Of a DNA stretch of 28,400 bases, positions 6,521 through 13,898 are shown one piece after another. This DNA comes from Caldilineaceae bacterium (GTDB lineage Bacteria; Chloroflexota; Anaerolineae; Caldilineales; Caldilineaceae), in assembly GCA_014879855.1 (NCBI GenBank), contig JACSRH010000219.1:1-28400 (forward strand), written 5' to 3'. How positions within the stretch are numbered: the stretch's first letter is position 1; each line of letters opens with the position of its first letter. Position numbers and translations under genes: made by a program. Under the pieces are notes generated by a model. It had not been told where the DNA came from. It did not search any database and worked only from the letters and a program-made list of their open reading frames with translations.

Positions 6521-8209
6521 ATGCGATGGCTCTATCTGCTTGTATTTGTGGCTGGCCTGGTCACACTGGGGATGGAATTGAGCGCGTCCCGGCTGTTGGA
6601 GCCTGCCTTCGGCAACAGCCAGATCGTGTGGGCGGCGCTCATCGGGCTGATCCTGTTGAGCCTTGCCGCCGGCGCCTGGTTGGGTGGGTTGCTGGCCGAT
6701 CGATATCCCTGTCGCAGTGCACTGGAGTTGACGCTCACCGCCGGTGCGCTGTGCGTGGCGTTCGTGCCGCTGCTCAGTACGCCGGTGCTGCGGCTGGCGT
6801 CGCAAGGGCTGGCCGAGTTTGCCCCAGGATTGCTGATCGGCGCGCTGTTGGCCGTGGGTCTGCTTTTTGCCGCGCCGGCCATGCTGCTGGGCACTGCTAC
6901 ACCCTGGGCCGTGCGGCTGGCGATGGAAGCCAACGAACAAGGGCGAGCAGCGAGCAGCAGCGAAAAAACGCATCTTCCCTCTCCAATCTCCGATCTCGGC
7001 AAGACCGCGGGCCGCCTCTCCGCTACGGCCACCGCTGGCAGCCTGATCGGAGCATTTCTGCCGGTGCTCTGGTTGATCCCAACCTTTGGTACGCGCTGGA
7101 CTTTCTATCTGCTGGCGTTGCTGTTATTGGTCGTGGTCAGCGCCAGCGCATTCCGCCGGTCGCATCGCTGGGTTCCGCTGGCGGCAATCGCCATCGTGCT
7201 GGCGGTCGCCTGGTCAGTGCAGCCGCAAGGTGTGCGCGCCGCCTGGGATGATGGACGCAGCGGAGCGATCCTCTTTGAGGACGAAAGCGCATTCAACTAT
7301 ATCGCCGTGCGACAATGGGGCAGCGAACGTCATCTAAAACTCAACGACGGCATTGGCATCCACAGCGTCTATCATCCCGACATGCTGCTAAGCCAGGGCA
7401 TCTGGGATTATTTCCTGTTGGCGCCGTTGTTTGGTGGGGGTGAAGGGCGAGGGTCGCGTGGCGATGCAGCGGTTGACGCGGTGGCGACAGAGCGACAGGC
7501 AGGAGGAGAAACCCTGTTTCCCTCATCTCTGATCTCCAATCTGCTTTTGATCGGCGCGGCCGCGGGTACGACGCCAGGGCTTTACACAGAGATCTACGGT
7601 GGCATCCCGATTACAGGGGTGGAGTTGGATCCTGAAATCATCGCGCTAGGGCAGACGTTCTTCGAGGCGAATTGGCCGAATTACACAGCGGTGGCCGCTG
7701 ATGGCAGGCGCTGGCTGGCTCAACAGCCCGGAGTCGCGTTTGACGTGATCGCCATCGATGCCTACCGTCCTCCTTATATTCCCTTTCATCTCACGACAGT
7801 GGAGTTCTTTGCTTTGGTAAACGAGCATCTGACTGAAAATGGCGTCATTGCTGTCAACGTTGGGCGCACCGACACGAATTATGCGTTGGTAGAGGCAGTG
7901 GCAGCCACCCTGCAGCAAGTCTTTCCAAGCGTATTTGTCATCGACGAGCCAGGCCCGCCAGGCATGTTGGCGAACTCGCTGGTGGTGGCGACCAGACAAC
8001 CCACGACGCTCGCCAAAGTGCACAGAAACATAGCTATGTTGCCTGACGGTCTGCCGGCCGAGTTCACGGCATTTGTCCAAGGCGCTGCGCCGCGGATCCG
8101 TCCGGTCGCGGCGCAGCCGGACGCGCCCGTCTTCACCGATGATCGGTCACAGGTCGAGCAGGTGGTGCATAGTCTGATCATGGATTTCATGTTGGGAGGG
8201 GCGAATTGA
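6521..8209 (+). CDS. Fused MFS-like membrane / spermidine-synthase-like protein
   Basis: This 562-residue protein has an N-terminal set of membrane helices (residues about 3-230). It opens with the hallmark GMELSASRLLEPAFGNSQ, which is common to the fused-MFS spermidine synthase family. The C-terminal half (about 240-562) is a class I methyltransferase-like fold: LLLIGAAAGT glycine loop at 341-350, acidic Glu368 in ITGVELDPEI, Asp394 in AADGRRWL, and the IDAY segment with Asp413 where spermidine synthases keep their catalytic Asp. The glycine loop is poorer in glycine than usual (GAAAGT), so true aminopropyl transfer is uncertain. Two loops, about 138-160 and 304-338, look like low-complexity insertions and coincide with heptamer repeats in the DNA. 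Confidence 0.85.
   Translation: MRWLYLLVFVAGLVTLGMELSASRLLEPAFGNSQIVWAALIGLILLSLAAGAWLGGLLADRYPCRSALELTLTAGALCVAFVPLLSTPVLRLASQGLAEFAPGLLIGALLAVGLLFAAPAMLLGTATPWAVRLAMEANEQGRAASSSEKTHLPSPISDLGKTAGRLSATATAGSLIGAFLPVLWLIPTFGTRWTFYLLALLLLVVVSASAFRRSHRWVPLAAIAIVLAVAWSVQPQGVRAAWDDGRSGAILFEDESAFNYIAVRQWGSERHLKLNDGIGIHSVYHPDMLLSQGIWDYFLLAPLFGGGEGRGSRGDAAVDAVATERQAGGETLFPSSLISNLLLIGAAAGTTPGLYTEIYGGIPITGVELDPEIIALGQTFFEANWPNYTAVAADGRRWLAQQPGVAFDVIAIDAYRPPYIPFHLTTVEFFALVNEHLTENGVIAVNVGRTDTNYALVEAVAATLQQVFPSVFVIDEPGPPGMLANSLVVATRQPTTLAKVHRNIAMLPDGLPAEFTAFVQGAAPRIRPVAAQPDAPVFTDDRSQVEQVVHSLIMDFMLGGAN
6981..6997 (+). repeat. Degenerate heptamer repeat (CTCCAAT / CTCCGAT) inside CDS
   Basis: Two and a half copies of a CTCCRAT heptamer encode part of a loop (SPISDL) in the fused MFS/SpeE-like protein. 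The same heptamer recurs at 7522-7542 and, on the other strand, at 28214-28234. Confidence 0.6.
7438..7458 (+). repeat. Degenerate GGGCGAG heptamer repeat inside CDS
   Basis: GGGTGAA, GGGCGAG and GGTCGCG stand in tandem and encode a Gly-rich loop (FGGGEGRGSRG). A cleaner version, with three units, occurs at 28028-28048 in the YfhO-like fusion gene. Confidence 0.5.
7522..7542 (+). repeat. Three degenerate heptamers (CTCATCT, CTGATCT, CCAATCT) inside CDS
   Basis: Three consecutive seven-base units with a shared ATCT core encode the SSLISNL stretch of the fused MFS/SpeE-like protein. They lie directly before the SAM-loop strand and match the family seen at 6981-6997 and 28214-28234. Confidence 0.6.
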
Positions 8210-8268
8210 CGGGCTTTCCGAAGCGTGGATAGGACGGGTTCATGAAGATTTCTGAGCATCCATGTCGG

Positions 8269-8297
8269 TTGTCGAAGTCCACAGCTTATGCCATACT
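8269..8297 (+). promoter_or_regulatory. Promoter candidate for yebC (TTGTCG - 17 bp - CATACT)
   Basis: TTGTCG at 8269-8274 and CATACT at 8292-8297 are 17 bp apart, with TGC directly before the -10. The predicted start leaves a leader of about 95 bases before the ATG at 8399. Confidence 0.45.
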
Positions 8298-8398
8298 ATG
8301 AAATTAAGTGATTGGCAATGAAGATAAAGTAGACGGCGGAAGTCTTGCATTTTTTCAGGATTGTGTTGTCTGCGGGTGGAACCACGAAGGGGTAGAGC

Positions 8399-9166
8399 AT
8401 GTCCGGACATTCAAAATGGTCTACAATTAAGCGGAAGAAAGGGGCTGCCGACGCCGCGCGCGGCAAGCTGTTTACGCGTCTGGCGCGCGAAATCCAGGTG
8501 GCAGCGCGCAATGGCGCCGATCCCAATTCCAACTTCACCTTGCGGCTAGCAATCGACCGGGCGCGTGCTGAAAACATGCCCAAAGACAACATCGAGCGTT
8601 CTATTCGGCGCGGTGCAGGGCTTGAGAAAGACGGGATTGAGATCGAGACCATTGTCTATGAAGGCTATGGGCCTCATGGCATTGCCATCCTGGTTGAATG
8701 CCTCACTGATAACCGCAACCGCACCATTTCGGAAGTGCGCCGAGTCTTCACAAAAGCGAATGGCGCCCTTGGCGAGCCAGGCTCCGTTGCGTGGCAGTTC
8801 ACAGAAAAAGGGTATGTTGTTTTCAATCGATTCGACGAGAATGGCGCTAGCATCGCCCTTGACGCAGATGAGTTATTTATGGCCGCCATCGAGAGCGGTG
8901 CAGACGACGTCGAAATCTCAGAAGATGTGGTGGAAGTCTATACCGAACGCACGAGCTTTGCCCAGGTCAGCCAGGCGCTCGACGAACAGGGCTACAAAGC
9001 ATCGCAGGCTGAACTGGTGATGCAGCCCAACACCACGATCGAGATCGACGCCGACGAAGCAATCTCTGTCCTCACGTTGGTCGAGTCGCTTGAAGAACTG
9101 GACGATGTAAACAAAGTCTATCACAACCTTGAGATGACGGAAGCCATGATGACCCAATACGCTTGA
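8399..9166 (+). CDS. yebC: YebC/PmpR-family (TACO1) protein
   Basis: The 255-residue protein has the invariant opening SGHSKWSTIKRKKGAADAAR, followed by FTRLAREIQVAAR and the NMPKDNIERSIRRG motif. Length and domain layout match the YebC/TACO1 family, described both as DNA-binding regulators (PmpR) and as ribosome-associated factors that ease translation through proline stretches. It acts in the cytosol. ATG 8399 is preceded by GAAGGGG. Location next to ruvC is a common arrangement in bacteria. A very stable terminator closes it. Confidence 0.97.
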   Translation: MSGHSKWSTIKRKKGAADAARGKLFTRLAREIQVAARNGADPNSNFTLRLAIDRARAENMPKDNIERSIRRGAGLEKDGIEIETIVYEGYGPHGIAILVECLTDNRNRTISEVRRVFTKANGALGEPGSVAWQFTEKGYVVFNRFDENGASIALDADELFMAAIESGADDVEISEDVVEVYTERTSFAQVSQALDEQGYKASQAELVMQPNTTIEIDADEAISVLTLVESLEELDDVNKVYHNLEMTEAMMTQYA

Positions 9167-9180
9167 GGTCGAATGCTGTA

Positions 9181-9235
9181 AAAAGCGCCAGGGGTGACCG
9201 ATGGCAGTCGGTCACCCCTGGCGCTTTTAGTTTTC
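9181..9235 (+). terminator. Strong intrinsic terminator after yebC
   Basis: A perfect 21-bp stem (9181-9201 with 9208-9228) surrounds a six-base loop, and the right arm ends in TTTT followed by AGTTTT. The stem begins with AAAA, so it can act on both strands. It separates yebC from ruvC, which therefore needs its own promoter or readthrough. The GTG at 9194 lies inside this stem and is not a credible ruvC start. Confidence 0.92.
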
Positions 9236-9247
9236 ATGAGGAAATCC

Positions 9248-9757
9248 ATGACCAAAGAATCTTTTGCGCGGGTAGTGCTTGGCATTGATCCCGGTACGGC
9301 AATTACTGGATATGGCGCAGTCGGGGAAAGCGAGAACGGGGATTTCGCACTTCTCGCTTGCGGCGTATTTCGCACAGAGGCCGGCGAGCCAATGCATCTG
9401 CGCTTATTGGAATTGTTTCAGGATATGCAGGCGTTGCTTGACGAGTTCAAGCCTGATGAAGTGGCTGTTGAAAAACTCTTTTTCGGGCGAAATGTCACGA
9501 CTGCCATCTCGGTTGGACAGGCGCGCGGCGCTATCCTGGTTGCAGCAGCATTAGCTGGTCTTCCTGTGGTGGAATACACCCCCGCGGAGATTAAACAGGC
9601 GGTCGCAGGATACGGCAATGCCGACAAACAACAAGTGCAGCAGATGGTGAAACAGTTGCTGAATCTCGTCGTAGCGCCAAGTCCCGATGATGCTGCGGAT
9701 GGCGTTGCCATTGCCATTTGTCATCTACAAACGGCGCGATACGCCCGTCTAACCTGA
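9248..9757 (+). CDS. ruvC: Crossover junction endodeoxyribonuclease RuvC
   Basis: This Holliday-junction resolvase has 169 residues, the normal family length. Catalytic acidic residues are visible: Asp14 in LGIDPGTAITGYG, Glu75 in VEKLFFGRN, and Asp148/Asp151 in SPDDAADGVAIAICH. The SVGQARGAIL and YTPAEIKQAVAGYGNADKQQV segments are typical. ATG 9248 is chosen because GAGGAAA lies just upstream; ATG 9236 is an alternative. It works with RuvAB in recombination repair. ruvA lies about 1.1 kb downstream with a response regulator between them, and ruvB is not in the window. Confidence 0.96.
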   Translation: MTKESFARVVLGIDPGTAITGYGAVGESENGDFALLACGVFRTEAGEPMHLRLLELFQDMQALLDEFKPDEVAVEKLFFGRNVTTAISVGQARGAILVAAALAGLPVVEYTPAEIKQAVAGYGNADKQQVQQMVKQLLNLVVAPSPDDAADGVAIAICHLQTARYARLT

Positions 9758-9985
9758 TCTTCCAACAAATGAAGTGCTTTTTAGCAATTTCTCAACACAG
9801 CGCGAAGGATTGGGCGTCTTCTTGCGATTACAATGATGGAGCAGGTAAACAACAGCGTCCGATTTTTGCCTACTCAAATAAGCTGCGCCCAGGCAATCTA
9901 CGCCTCTGGTGCGTGGAACTAATCAGCAACACTGATTTGTTACATTCTATTTGGCCAGTGATGGCCTTCTGTGGAAGACCCGCTC

Positions 9986-10780
9986 ATGTATCAGACGCTT
10001 ACATTCCGCCGAGTTGAATCACTCCCAAAACCAACCATGACTAGTCCCACGTTGCTTCAATCGACGGCGCCGGCAACCAACATTTCCATTCTTGTGGTTG
10101 ATGACGAAGAGCCGTTGCGGAATCTGCTTCAAATCTCACTACAGCGACATGGATATCACGTTGCAATCGCCCGCAACGGCCGCGAGGCGCTGGAGGTTGC
10201 GGCTTCTCGCAAGATCGACTTAGTCCTGCTCGATATTATGATGCCTGAGATGGATGGTTTTGCCACCTGTTTGGAATTGCGCAAGCGCAGCGATATCCCT
10301 ATTGTGATGCTCACTGCACTGAATCGCCCGGACGATATCGTCCACGGTTTCAATTTGGGGGCAGATGACTATATCACCAAACCTTTCACCTTTCGTGAGG
10401 TTGAAGTGCGTTTACAGGCGATCCTGCGCCGTGTCTATTGGAGCCAGGAGCGCGTGGAGCCTTCGATCCTGACCGCCAACGAAATTAGTCTCAACGATGA
10501 TACCCACGAAGTCTCCGTACGAGATGAGTCCGTCCATTTGACGCCGATCGAATACCAACTGTTGCGCTTTCTGATGATCTCACCCGATCGCCCTATCAGC
10601 AAAGATACGTTGTTTCAACACGTCTGGGGTTACGACATGGTCGGCGGCACCAATCTGGTAGAAGTTGCCATGCGCCGGCTGCGCGAGAAAATTGAACAAG
10701 ATCCCTCACAGCCTGTATACTTACTGACGGTCCGTGGCGCCGGTTACAAGTTCAACTCAGAAGGAATGCGAGCAAGCTGA
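9986..10780 (+). CDS. OmpR/PhoB-family response regulator (orphan)
   Basis: This two-component response regulator of about 264 residues has a receiver domain at about 34-150: acidic pair Asp39/Asp40, phospho-acceptor Asp83 in LLDIMMPEMDG, Thr110 and Lys132 in TKPF. A C-terminal winged helix (about 165-258) carries LTPIEYQLLRFLM, ISKDTLFQHVWGYD and the wing VRGAGYKF. ATG 9986 has GGAAG eight bases upstream; GTG 9971 and ATG 10037 are alternatives, and the first 30 residues are not conserved. No histidine kinase is adjacent, so the partner is elsewhere. Its place between ruvC and ruvA is unusual; a link to DNA-damage responses is only a guess. Confidence 0.93.
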   Translation: MYQTLTFRRVESLPKPTMTSPTLLQSTAPATNISILVVDDEEPLRNLLQISLQRHGYHVAIARNGREALEVAASRKIDLVLLDIMMPEMDGFATCLELRKRSDIPIVMLTALNRPDDIVHGFNLGADDYITKPFTFREVEVRLQAILRRVYWSQERVEPSILTANEISLNDDTHEVSVRDESVHLTPIEYQLLRFLMISPDRPISKDTLFQHVWGYDMVGGTNLVEVAMRRLREKIEQDPSQPVYLLTVRGAGYKFNSEGMRAS

Positions 10781-10852
10781 TCGTCTGCATTCCAGTGCTC
10801 GTCAAGCACATTTTTATCTTTATCGTCGGCGCCGGCCAGGTGAATGGTTCCT

Positions 10853-11443
10853 ATGGTGCGTATTGTTCGTGGAACTGTGACGATCCGGCAGAAAGATGCG
10901 TTGATCGTCGATGTAGGTGGTGCAGGCGGCGGAATTGCCCTCAAAGTTTATACCCCCGATCCAACAGCAGCGCGCTTTCAAGAAGGCGCTGCTGTTTTGT
11001 TGCACACTTATCTCCAGGTGCGTGAAGACGCGCTGACTCTCTACGGCTTCGAGAGCGACGATGAGTTGTCGATCTTTGAGCTATTATTGACGGTGAGCGG
11101 CGTTGGCCCCAAGGTCGCATTGAGTACACTCAGCACGCTCAGCCCCGATGCACTCAGGTTGGCGTTAGCCAATGGCGAACCGGCAGTCATTGCACGCGTC
11201 CCTGGTATTGGCAGGCGCACGGCGGAAAAGATTGTACTGGACCTGAAAGACAAGGTGAAGGCGCCGGCGAGCGGCATCGAGGCGCTTGCCCAAATCAACG
11301 CTGCCGACGCCGAAGTGATCGATGCCCTTGTCGCGCTGGGTTACAGCATCGTTGAGGCGCAGCGCGCCATTCAATCACTACCCAAGGATGTCATGGGCAT
11401 TGAGGAACGGCTCCGGCTTGCCCTGAGCGGCTTTGGCGGCTAA
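10853..11443 (+). CDS. ruvA: Holliday junction branch migration protein RuvA
   Basis: The 196-residue protein binds four-way junctions as a tetramer and loads RuvB. It has an N-terminal OB fold (1-63, with GTVTIRQKDALIVDVGG and LHTYLQVREDALTLYGF), two helix-hairpin-helix motifs (VSGVGPKVAL near 81-90 and VPGIGRRTAEKI near 116-127) and a small C-terminal RuvB-contact domain (ALVALGYSIVEAQRAI). ATG 10853 gives the family-typical MVRIVRG start and has AGGTGA at 10838-10843; ATG 10844 would add three residues. It lies 72 bases after the response regulator. ruvB does not follow; instead the convergent fmt gene ends 131 bases later. Confidence 0.96.
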   Translation: MVRIVRGTVTIRQKDALIVDVGGAGGGIALKVYTPDPTAARFQEGAAVLLHTYLQVREDALTLYGFESDDELSIFELLLTVSGVGPKVALSTLSTLSPDALRLALANGEPAVIARVPGIGRRTAEKIVLDLKDKVKAPASGIEALAQINAADAEVIDALVALGYSIVEAQRAIQSLPKDVMGIEERLRLALSGFGG

Positions 11444-11574
11444 AGATTGTTCTCCCTGCTGCGAACAGCACAGCATCTTGCCATCCAGCACAACCCCCTG
11501 CTCACCGCTCTTTATGAAGACGCCATTGCCCTGAGTAGAGATCGGGCATTAGCCAGGCAGCGCAGGGCGTGGCA

Positions 11575-12537
11575 TCAAGTGGGAAGAGTGCTGCCGACAA
11601 AGTCCGGCGCGCCATTCAAAAAGCTGCGTGCATCCATGGCGCGCTTGCCGGCCGGCTGCACGGTGCGCAGCAACAAACGACCCGCGCCCGTGCCCACCAC
11701 CACCCCATCAGGCGTGTGCGCAACGCGCCCAGGCGTCTCAGCCCCAGCCAGCACGGACGCGTCGATGATGCGAAAGGGCTCGCCTTTCCAGAAAGTGTAT
11801 GCGGTGGGCCAGGGAGTGTAGGCGCGCGTCATGCGCTCGATGGTGACGGCCGGCTGCGTCCAATCGATGCGTCCATCCTCCTTCTGGATCAAGTGGCAGG
11901 TGGAGGACTCGCCCGGCAGCAAGGATTGGTCGATAGGCGCCACCTCACCCCGCCGCCAGCCGGCCAGCGTCTCGACTAGCAGCGCCGCGCCCTGCTCAGC
12001 CAGCCGCGCGCTGATGGAAGTGGTGGTGTCATCGGCGTGGATCGGCTGAGTCGCCTGGCGCAATGCCGGCCCAGTATCCATGCCCTCGTCCATCAGCATG
12101 ATCGTGACGCCGGTTTCCTGCCGCCCGTCGAGTAGGGCCGCGGCGATGGGCGACGCGCCGCGATAGGCCGGCAGCAGGCTGGCGTGCACGTTGATGCAGC
12201 CAAAGGTCGGGATCTCCAGCACGTTTTTCGGCAAAATCAATCCATAGGCGGCCACCACGAAAATATCGGGCGCCAGCAAGCGGAGCTTCTCCACGGCGCC
12301 GGGGTCCTTGCGCAGCGAGATGGGCTGGAGCACCGGCAAGCCAGCCGCCTCTGCCACCTGTTTGACAGGGCTGCTCGCGGGCTGTTTGCTGCGGCCGGTG
12401 GGCCGATCTGGCTGCGTGACGACCGCCACCACCTGCCACCCGCGTGACGGCGAGGCTGCGAGCAAGGTGCGCAGTGACGGTGTGGCAAATTCCGGCGTGC
12501 CCATAAAGACGATACGTACAATTCCATTGCTTGTCAT
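11575..12537 (-). CDS. fmt: Methionyl-tRNA formyltransferase
   Basis: This enzyme transfers a formyl group from 10-formyl-tetrahydrofolate to initiator Met-tRNA. The 320-residue length is normal. The N-terminal Rossmann part opens with IVRIVFMGTPEFATPSL. The active site shows NVHASLLPAYRGASPI (Asn and His of the catalytic set, and the folate-binding SLLPxYRG loop) and the catalytic Asp region MDEGMDTGP. The C-terminal OB domain includes AYTPWPTAYTFWKG. It is convergent with ruvA and divergent from the DUF4870 gene. ATG 12537 sits about seven bases after an extended -10, so this mRNA is probably leaderless. def and priA, frequent neighbours in other bacteria, are absent here. Confidence 0.97.
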   Translation of the reverse strand: MTSNGIVRIVFMGTPEFATPSLRTLLAASPSRGWQVVAVVTQPDRPTGRSKQPASSPVKQVAEAAGLPVLQPISLRKDPGAVEKLRLLAPDIFVVAAYGLILPKNVLEIPTFGCINVHASLLPAYRGASPIAAALLDGRQETGVTIMLMDEGMDTGPALRQATQPIHADDTTTSISARLAEQGAALLVETLAGWRRGEVAPIDQSLLPGESSTCHLIQKEDGRIDWTQPAVTIERMTRAYTPWPTAYTFWKGEPFRIIDASVLAGAETPGRVAHTPDGVVVGTGAGRLLLRTVQPAGKRAMDARSFLNGAPDFVGSTLPT

Positions 12538-12543
12538 GGCCAG

Positions 12544-12552
12544 ATTGTATCA
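12544..12552 (-). promoter_or_regulatory. Extended -10 promoter for leaderless fmt (TGA TACAAT)
   Basis: Read on the minus strand, TGA is followed by TACAAT (12549-12544). Six bases separate the hexamer from the fmt ATG at 12537, so transcription should begin at or within a base of the start codon. No Shine-Dalgarno sequence is present. Confidence 0.55.
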
Positions 12553-12750
12553 CACGCAACAATGAAACTTTCGTGCACATCCTGCGTATTGTTGGATGCC
12601 TGGAAGATGACGCCGCAAAGCGCATCTGACAAAGAGCAAGCGGACCGCATCAGGGCTGGCGCCGAAGGTGTTTGACCCATCCGCCGAGCGGACTGCGCAA
12701 GATCAAATAGTATAGAGAATCCCGCGTTTATCGGGAGGGAGAAAAGGTAT

Positions 12751-13329
12751 ATGACGCACGAATCAATGGATCAAGCACCGGGTCAGCCGCAGAACGAACC
12801 GTGGAGCGAGCCACAGCCTGCGAGCAGGAATGACCATGTCGAGCGGACGCCGGTGGAGCGCATGGCCGGCGCCGCCTACACGCAGGCCGGCGAGGCGGCC
12901 GATGCGCTGCGCCGTGGGGAACTGCTGCAGCAATCGCAAGTAGACCCGCTGGCTGACAGCGACGACCGCTTGATCGCCATGTTGAGCTATGCGACCCAAC
13001 TGTTTCTGCCGGTAATCATGCCGCTGATTGTGTTGTTGAGCGAAAGCAGCAAGAAGCGACCCTTCCAGCGCTATCACGCCGTGCAGAGCCTGGCGTTGGT
13101 GGTGGTCTTCTGGGGCGTCTTTTTGATGGCTAGCATCGCGATTGGCATCGTCCAGATCATCCCTGTGCTAGGCTGGTTCGTCGCCCTCGTTGCATTCTTG
13201 TGTCTGACGCCGATGTACTTCCTCGGTGGCATGGGGTTGTTGCTCTATTACGGCTATCAGGCGTACAAGGGGCGGCGGTTTGCCATTCCTGGGATCACCA
13301 GCTTCCTGCGCGATCAGGGCTGGCTATAA
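12751..13329 (+). CDS. DUF4870-type small membrane protein
   Basis: The 192-residue protein has a long hydrophilic, proline- and glutamate-rich N terminus (1-70). A Tic20/DUF4870-like membrane domain follows, with segments at about 78-96, 111-134 and 138-168. Conserved features are DDRLIAMLSYATQLF, the charged loop SSKKRPFQRYHAVQSL (a hallmark of the family) and the final YYGYQAYKGRRFAIPGI. Function of the family is unknown. A GGGAGGGAGAAAAGG ribosome-binding region precedes ATG 12751. It appears to be a single-gene unit ended by a strong terminator. Confidence 0.82.
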   Translation: MTHESMDQAPGQPQNEPWSEPQPASRNDHVERTPVERMAGAAYTQAGEAADALRRGELLQQSQVDPLADSDDRLIAMLSYATQLFLPVIMPLIVLLSESSKKRPFQRYHAVQSLALVVVFWGVFLMASIAIGIVQIIPVLGWFVALVAFLCLTPMYFLGGMGLLLYYGYQAYKGRRFAIPGITSFLRDQGWL

Positions 13330-13357
13330 CCCTGACCTTGTCACTCCAACTGGTTAC

Positions 13358-13391
13358 ACCGTCTGGCGGAATTTCCGCCAGACGGTTTTTT
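13358..13391 (+). terminator. Intrinsic terminator after the DUF4870 gene
   Basis: A perfect 12-bp GC-rich stem (13358-13369 with 13375-13386) has a five-base loop and runs into TTTTTT (13386-13391). It lies 28 bases after the stop codon and isolates the next transcription unit. Confidence 0.93.
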
Positions 13392-13510
13392 AATTGGCGC
13401 GGCAGGCGCGCTAGTGGATTGCAAGAGGAGACTGCATGAAGGGATCAGGCGAACTCTCTGGACTGGACCATATAGGATTTGCCGGGCTGGACCAAGTAAA
13501 ACAATGTGTA

Positions 13511-13558
13511 ACTTCATAAAATTGAATAATTGGCGAATACATATCAATTTTATAAAGT
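13511..13558. promoter_or_regulatory. 15-bp imperfect inverted repeat, probable operator
   Basis: Bases 13511-13525 and 13544-13558 are reverse complements at 14 of 15 positions, with an 18-base spacer and arm centres about 33 bp (three helical turns) apart. The repeat sits in a strikingly AT-rich patch and ends six bases before the TTGACA of the next promoter. A dimeric or tetrameric regulator site is the simplest reading. The DUF2089 protein encoded downstream has a helix-turn-helix and is one candidate ligand. Confidence 0.5.
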
Positions 13559-13564
13559 CAGGTA

Positions 13565-13592
13565 TTGACATTATCAAAAATAGTGCTAAGAT
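13565..13592 (+). promoter_or_regulatory. Strong promoter (TTGACA - 16 bp - TGC TAAGAT)
   Basis: A consensus -35 TTGACA (13565-13570) is spaced 16 bp from TAAGAT (13587-13592), which also has the TGC extension. This is the best promoter in the window. Predicted start is near 13599, giving a leader of about 80 bases before the 72-residue gene. It probably drives the 13680-16035 cluster. Confidence 0.75.
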
Positions 13593-13679
13593 ATATTCGT
13601 AAAGTGAAAGCGCAGCGTTTGCTGCCCGAAGGGCCGGATGCATAAAAGCCAAGTGCACAGAGGCAAGGAGTAGACTGTC

Positions 13680-13898
13680 ATGTTGCCACACAACGAATAT
13701 GTTTTGGATGAAACGCAACGAATGCATCGCAACGAGTTGCTGCAGGAAGTTGCGCAGGCGCGCTTGTTCCGTCTTGTCTGTGCGCCACAGCCAGGATGGA
13801 TCGATAGTGGACTTGCCTTCCTGGGGCGTGCGTTGGTGCGGCTGGGGCGTTGGCTCGAAATGCGTGTTCCCGTCGGTTTGAACGAGGTGCAGTCTTGA
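13680..13898 (+). CDS. Small hypothetical protein (72 aa)
   Basis: I do not recognise a named family. The N-terminal half is a charged helix (Asn-Glu-Tyr, then RMHRNELLQEVAQARLFRLV), which recalls short proteins I have seen near Chloroflexota regulators. The C-terminal half is an amphipathic or weakly hydrophobic helix (SGLAFLGRALVRLGRWLEMRV). ATG 13680 has AAGGAG upstream, and the promoter at 13565-13592 points directly at it. It is 119 bases from the DUF2089 gene and likely heads that transcript. The membrane-peripheral look of the second helix would suit a role in an envelope-stress cluster, but this is speculation. Confidence 0.7.
   Translation: MLPHNEYVLDETQRMHRNELLQEVAQARLFRLVCAPQPGWIDSGLAFLGRALVRLGRWLEMRVPVGLNEVQS

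Noticed and set aside
6475..7251. 258-codon frame overlapping the start of the fused MFS/SpeE-like gene
   Set aside because: Arg/Ala/Gly-rich out-of-frame shadow; the GMELSASRLLEP frame is clearly the gene.
9718..10017. 99-codon frame between ruvC and the response regulator
   Set aside because: It starts inside ruvC, has no ribosome-binding site and shows no recognisable pattern; left as intergenic.
11447..11821. 124-codon frame following ruvA on the + strand
   Set aside because: It runs deep into the fmt coding region on the other strand, starts with TTG and has no ribosome-binding site or family-like sequence beyond the first 40 residues.
13414..13602. 62-codon frame in the AT-rich region after the DUF4870 gene
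   Set aside because: It covers the inverted repeat and the -35/-10 of a strong promoter and contains no protein-like pattern; better explained as control DNA.
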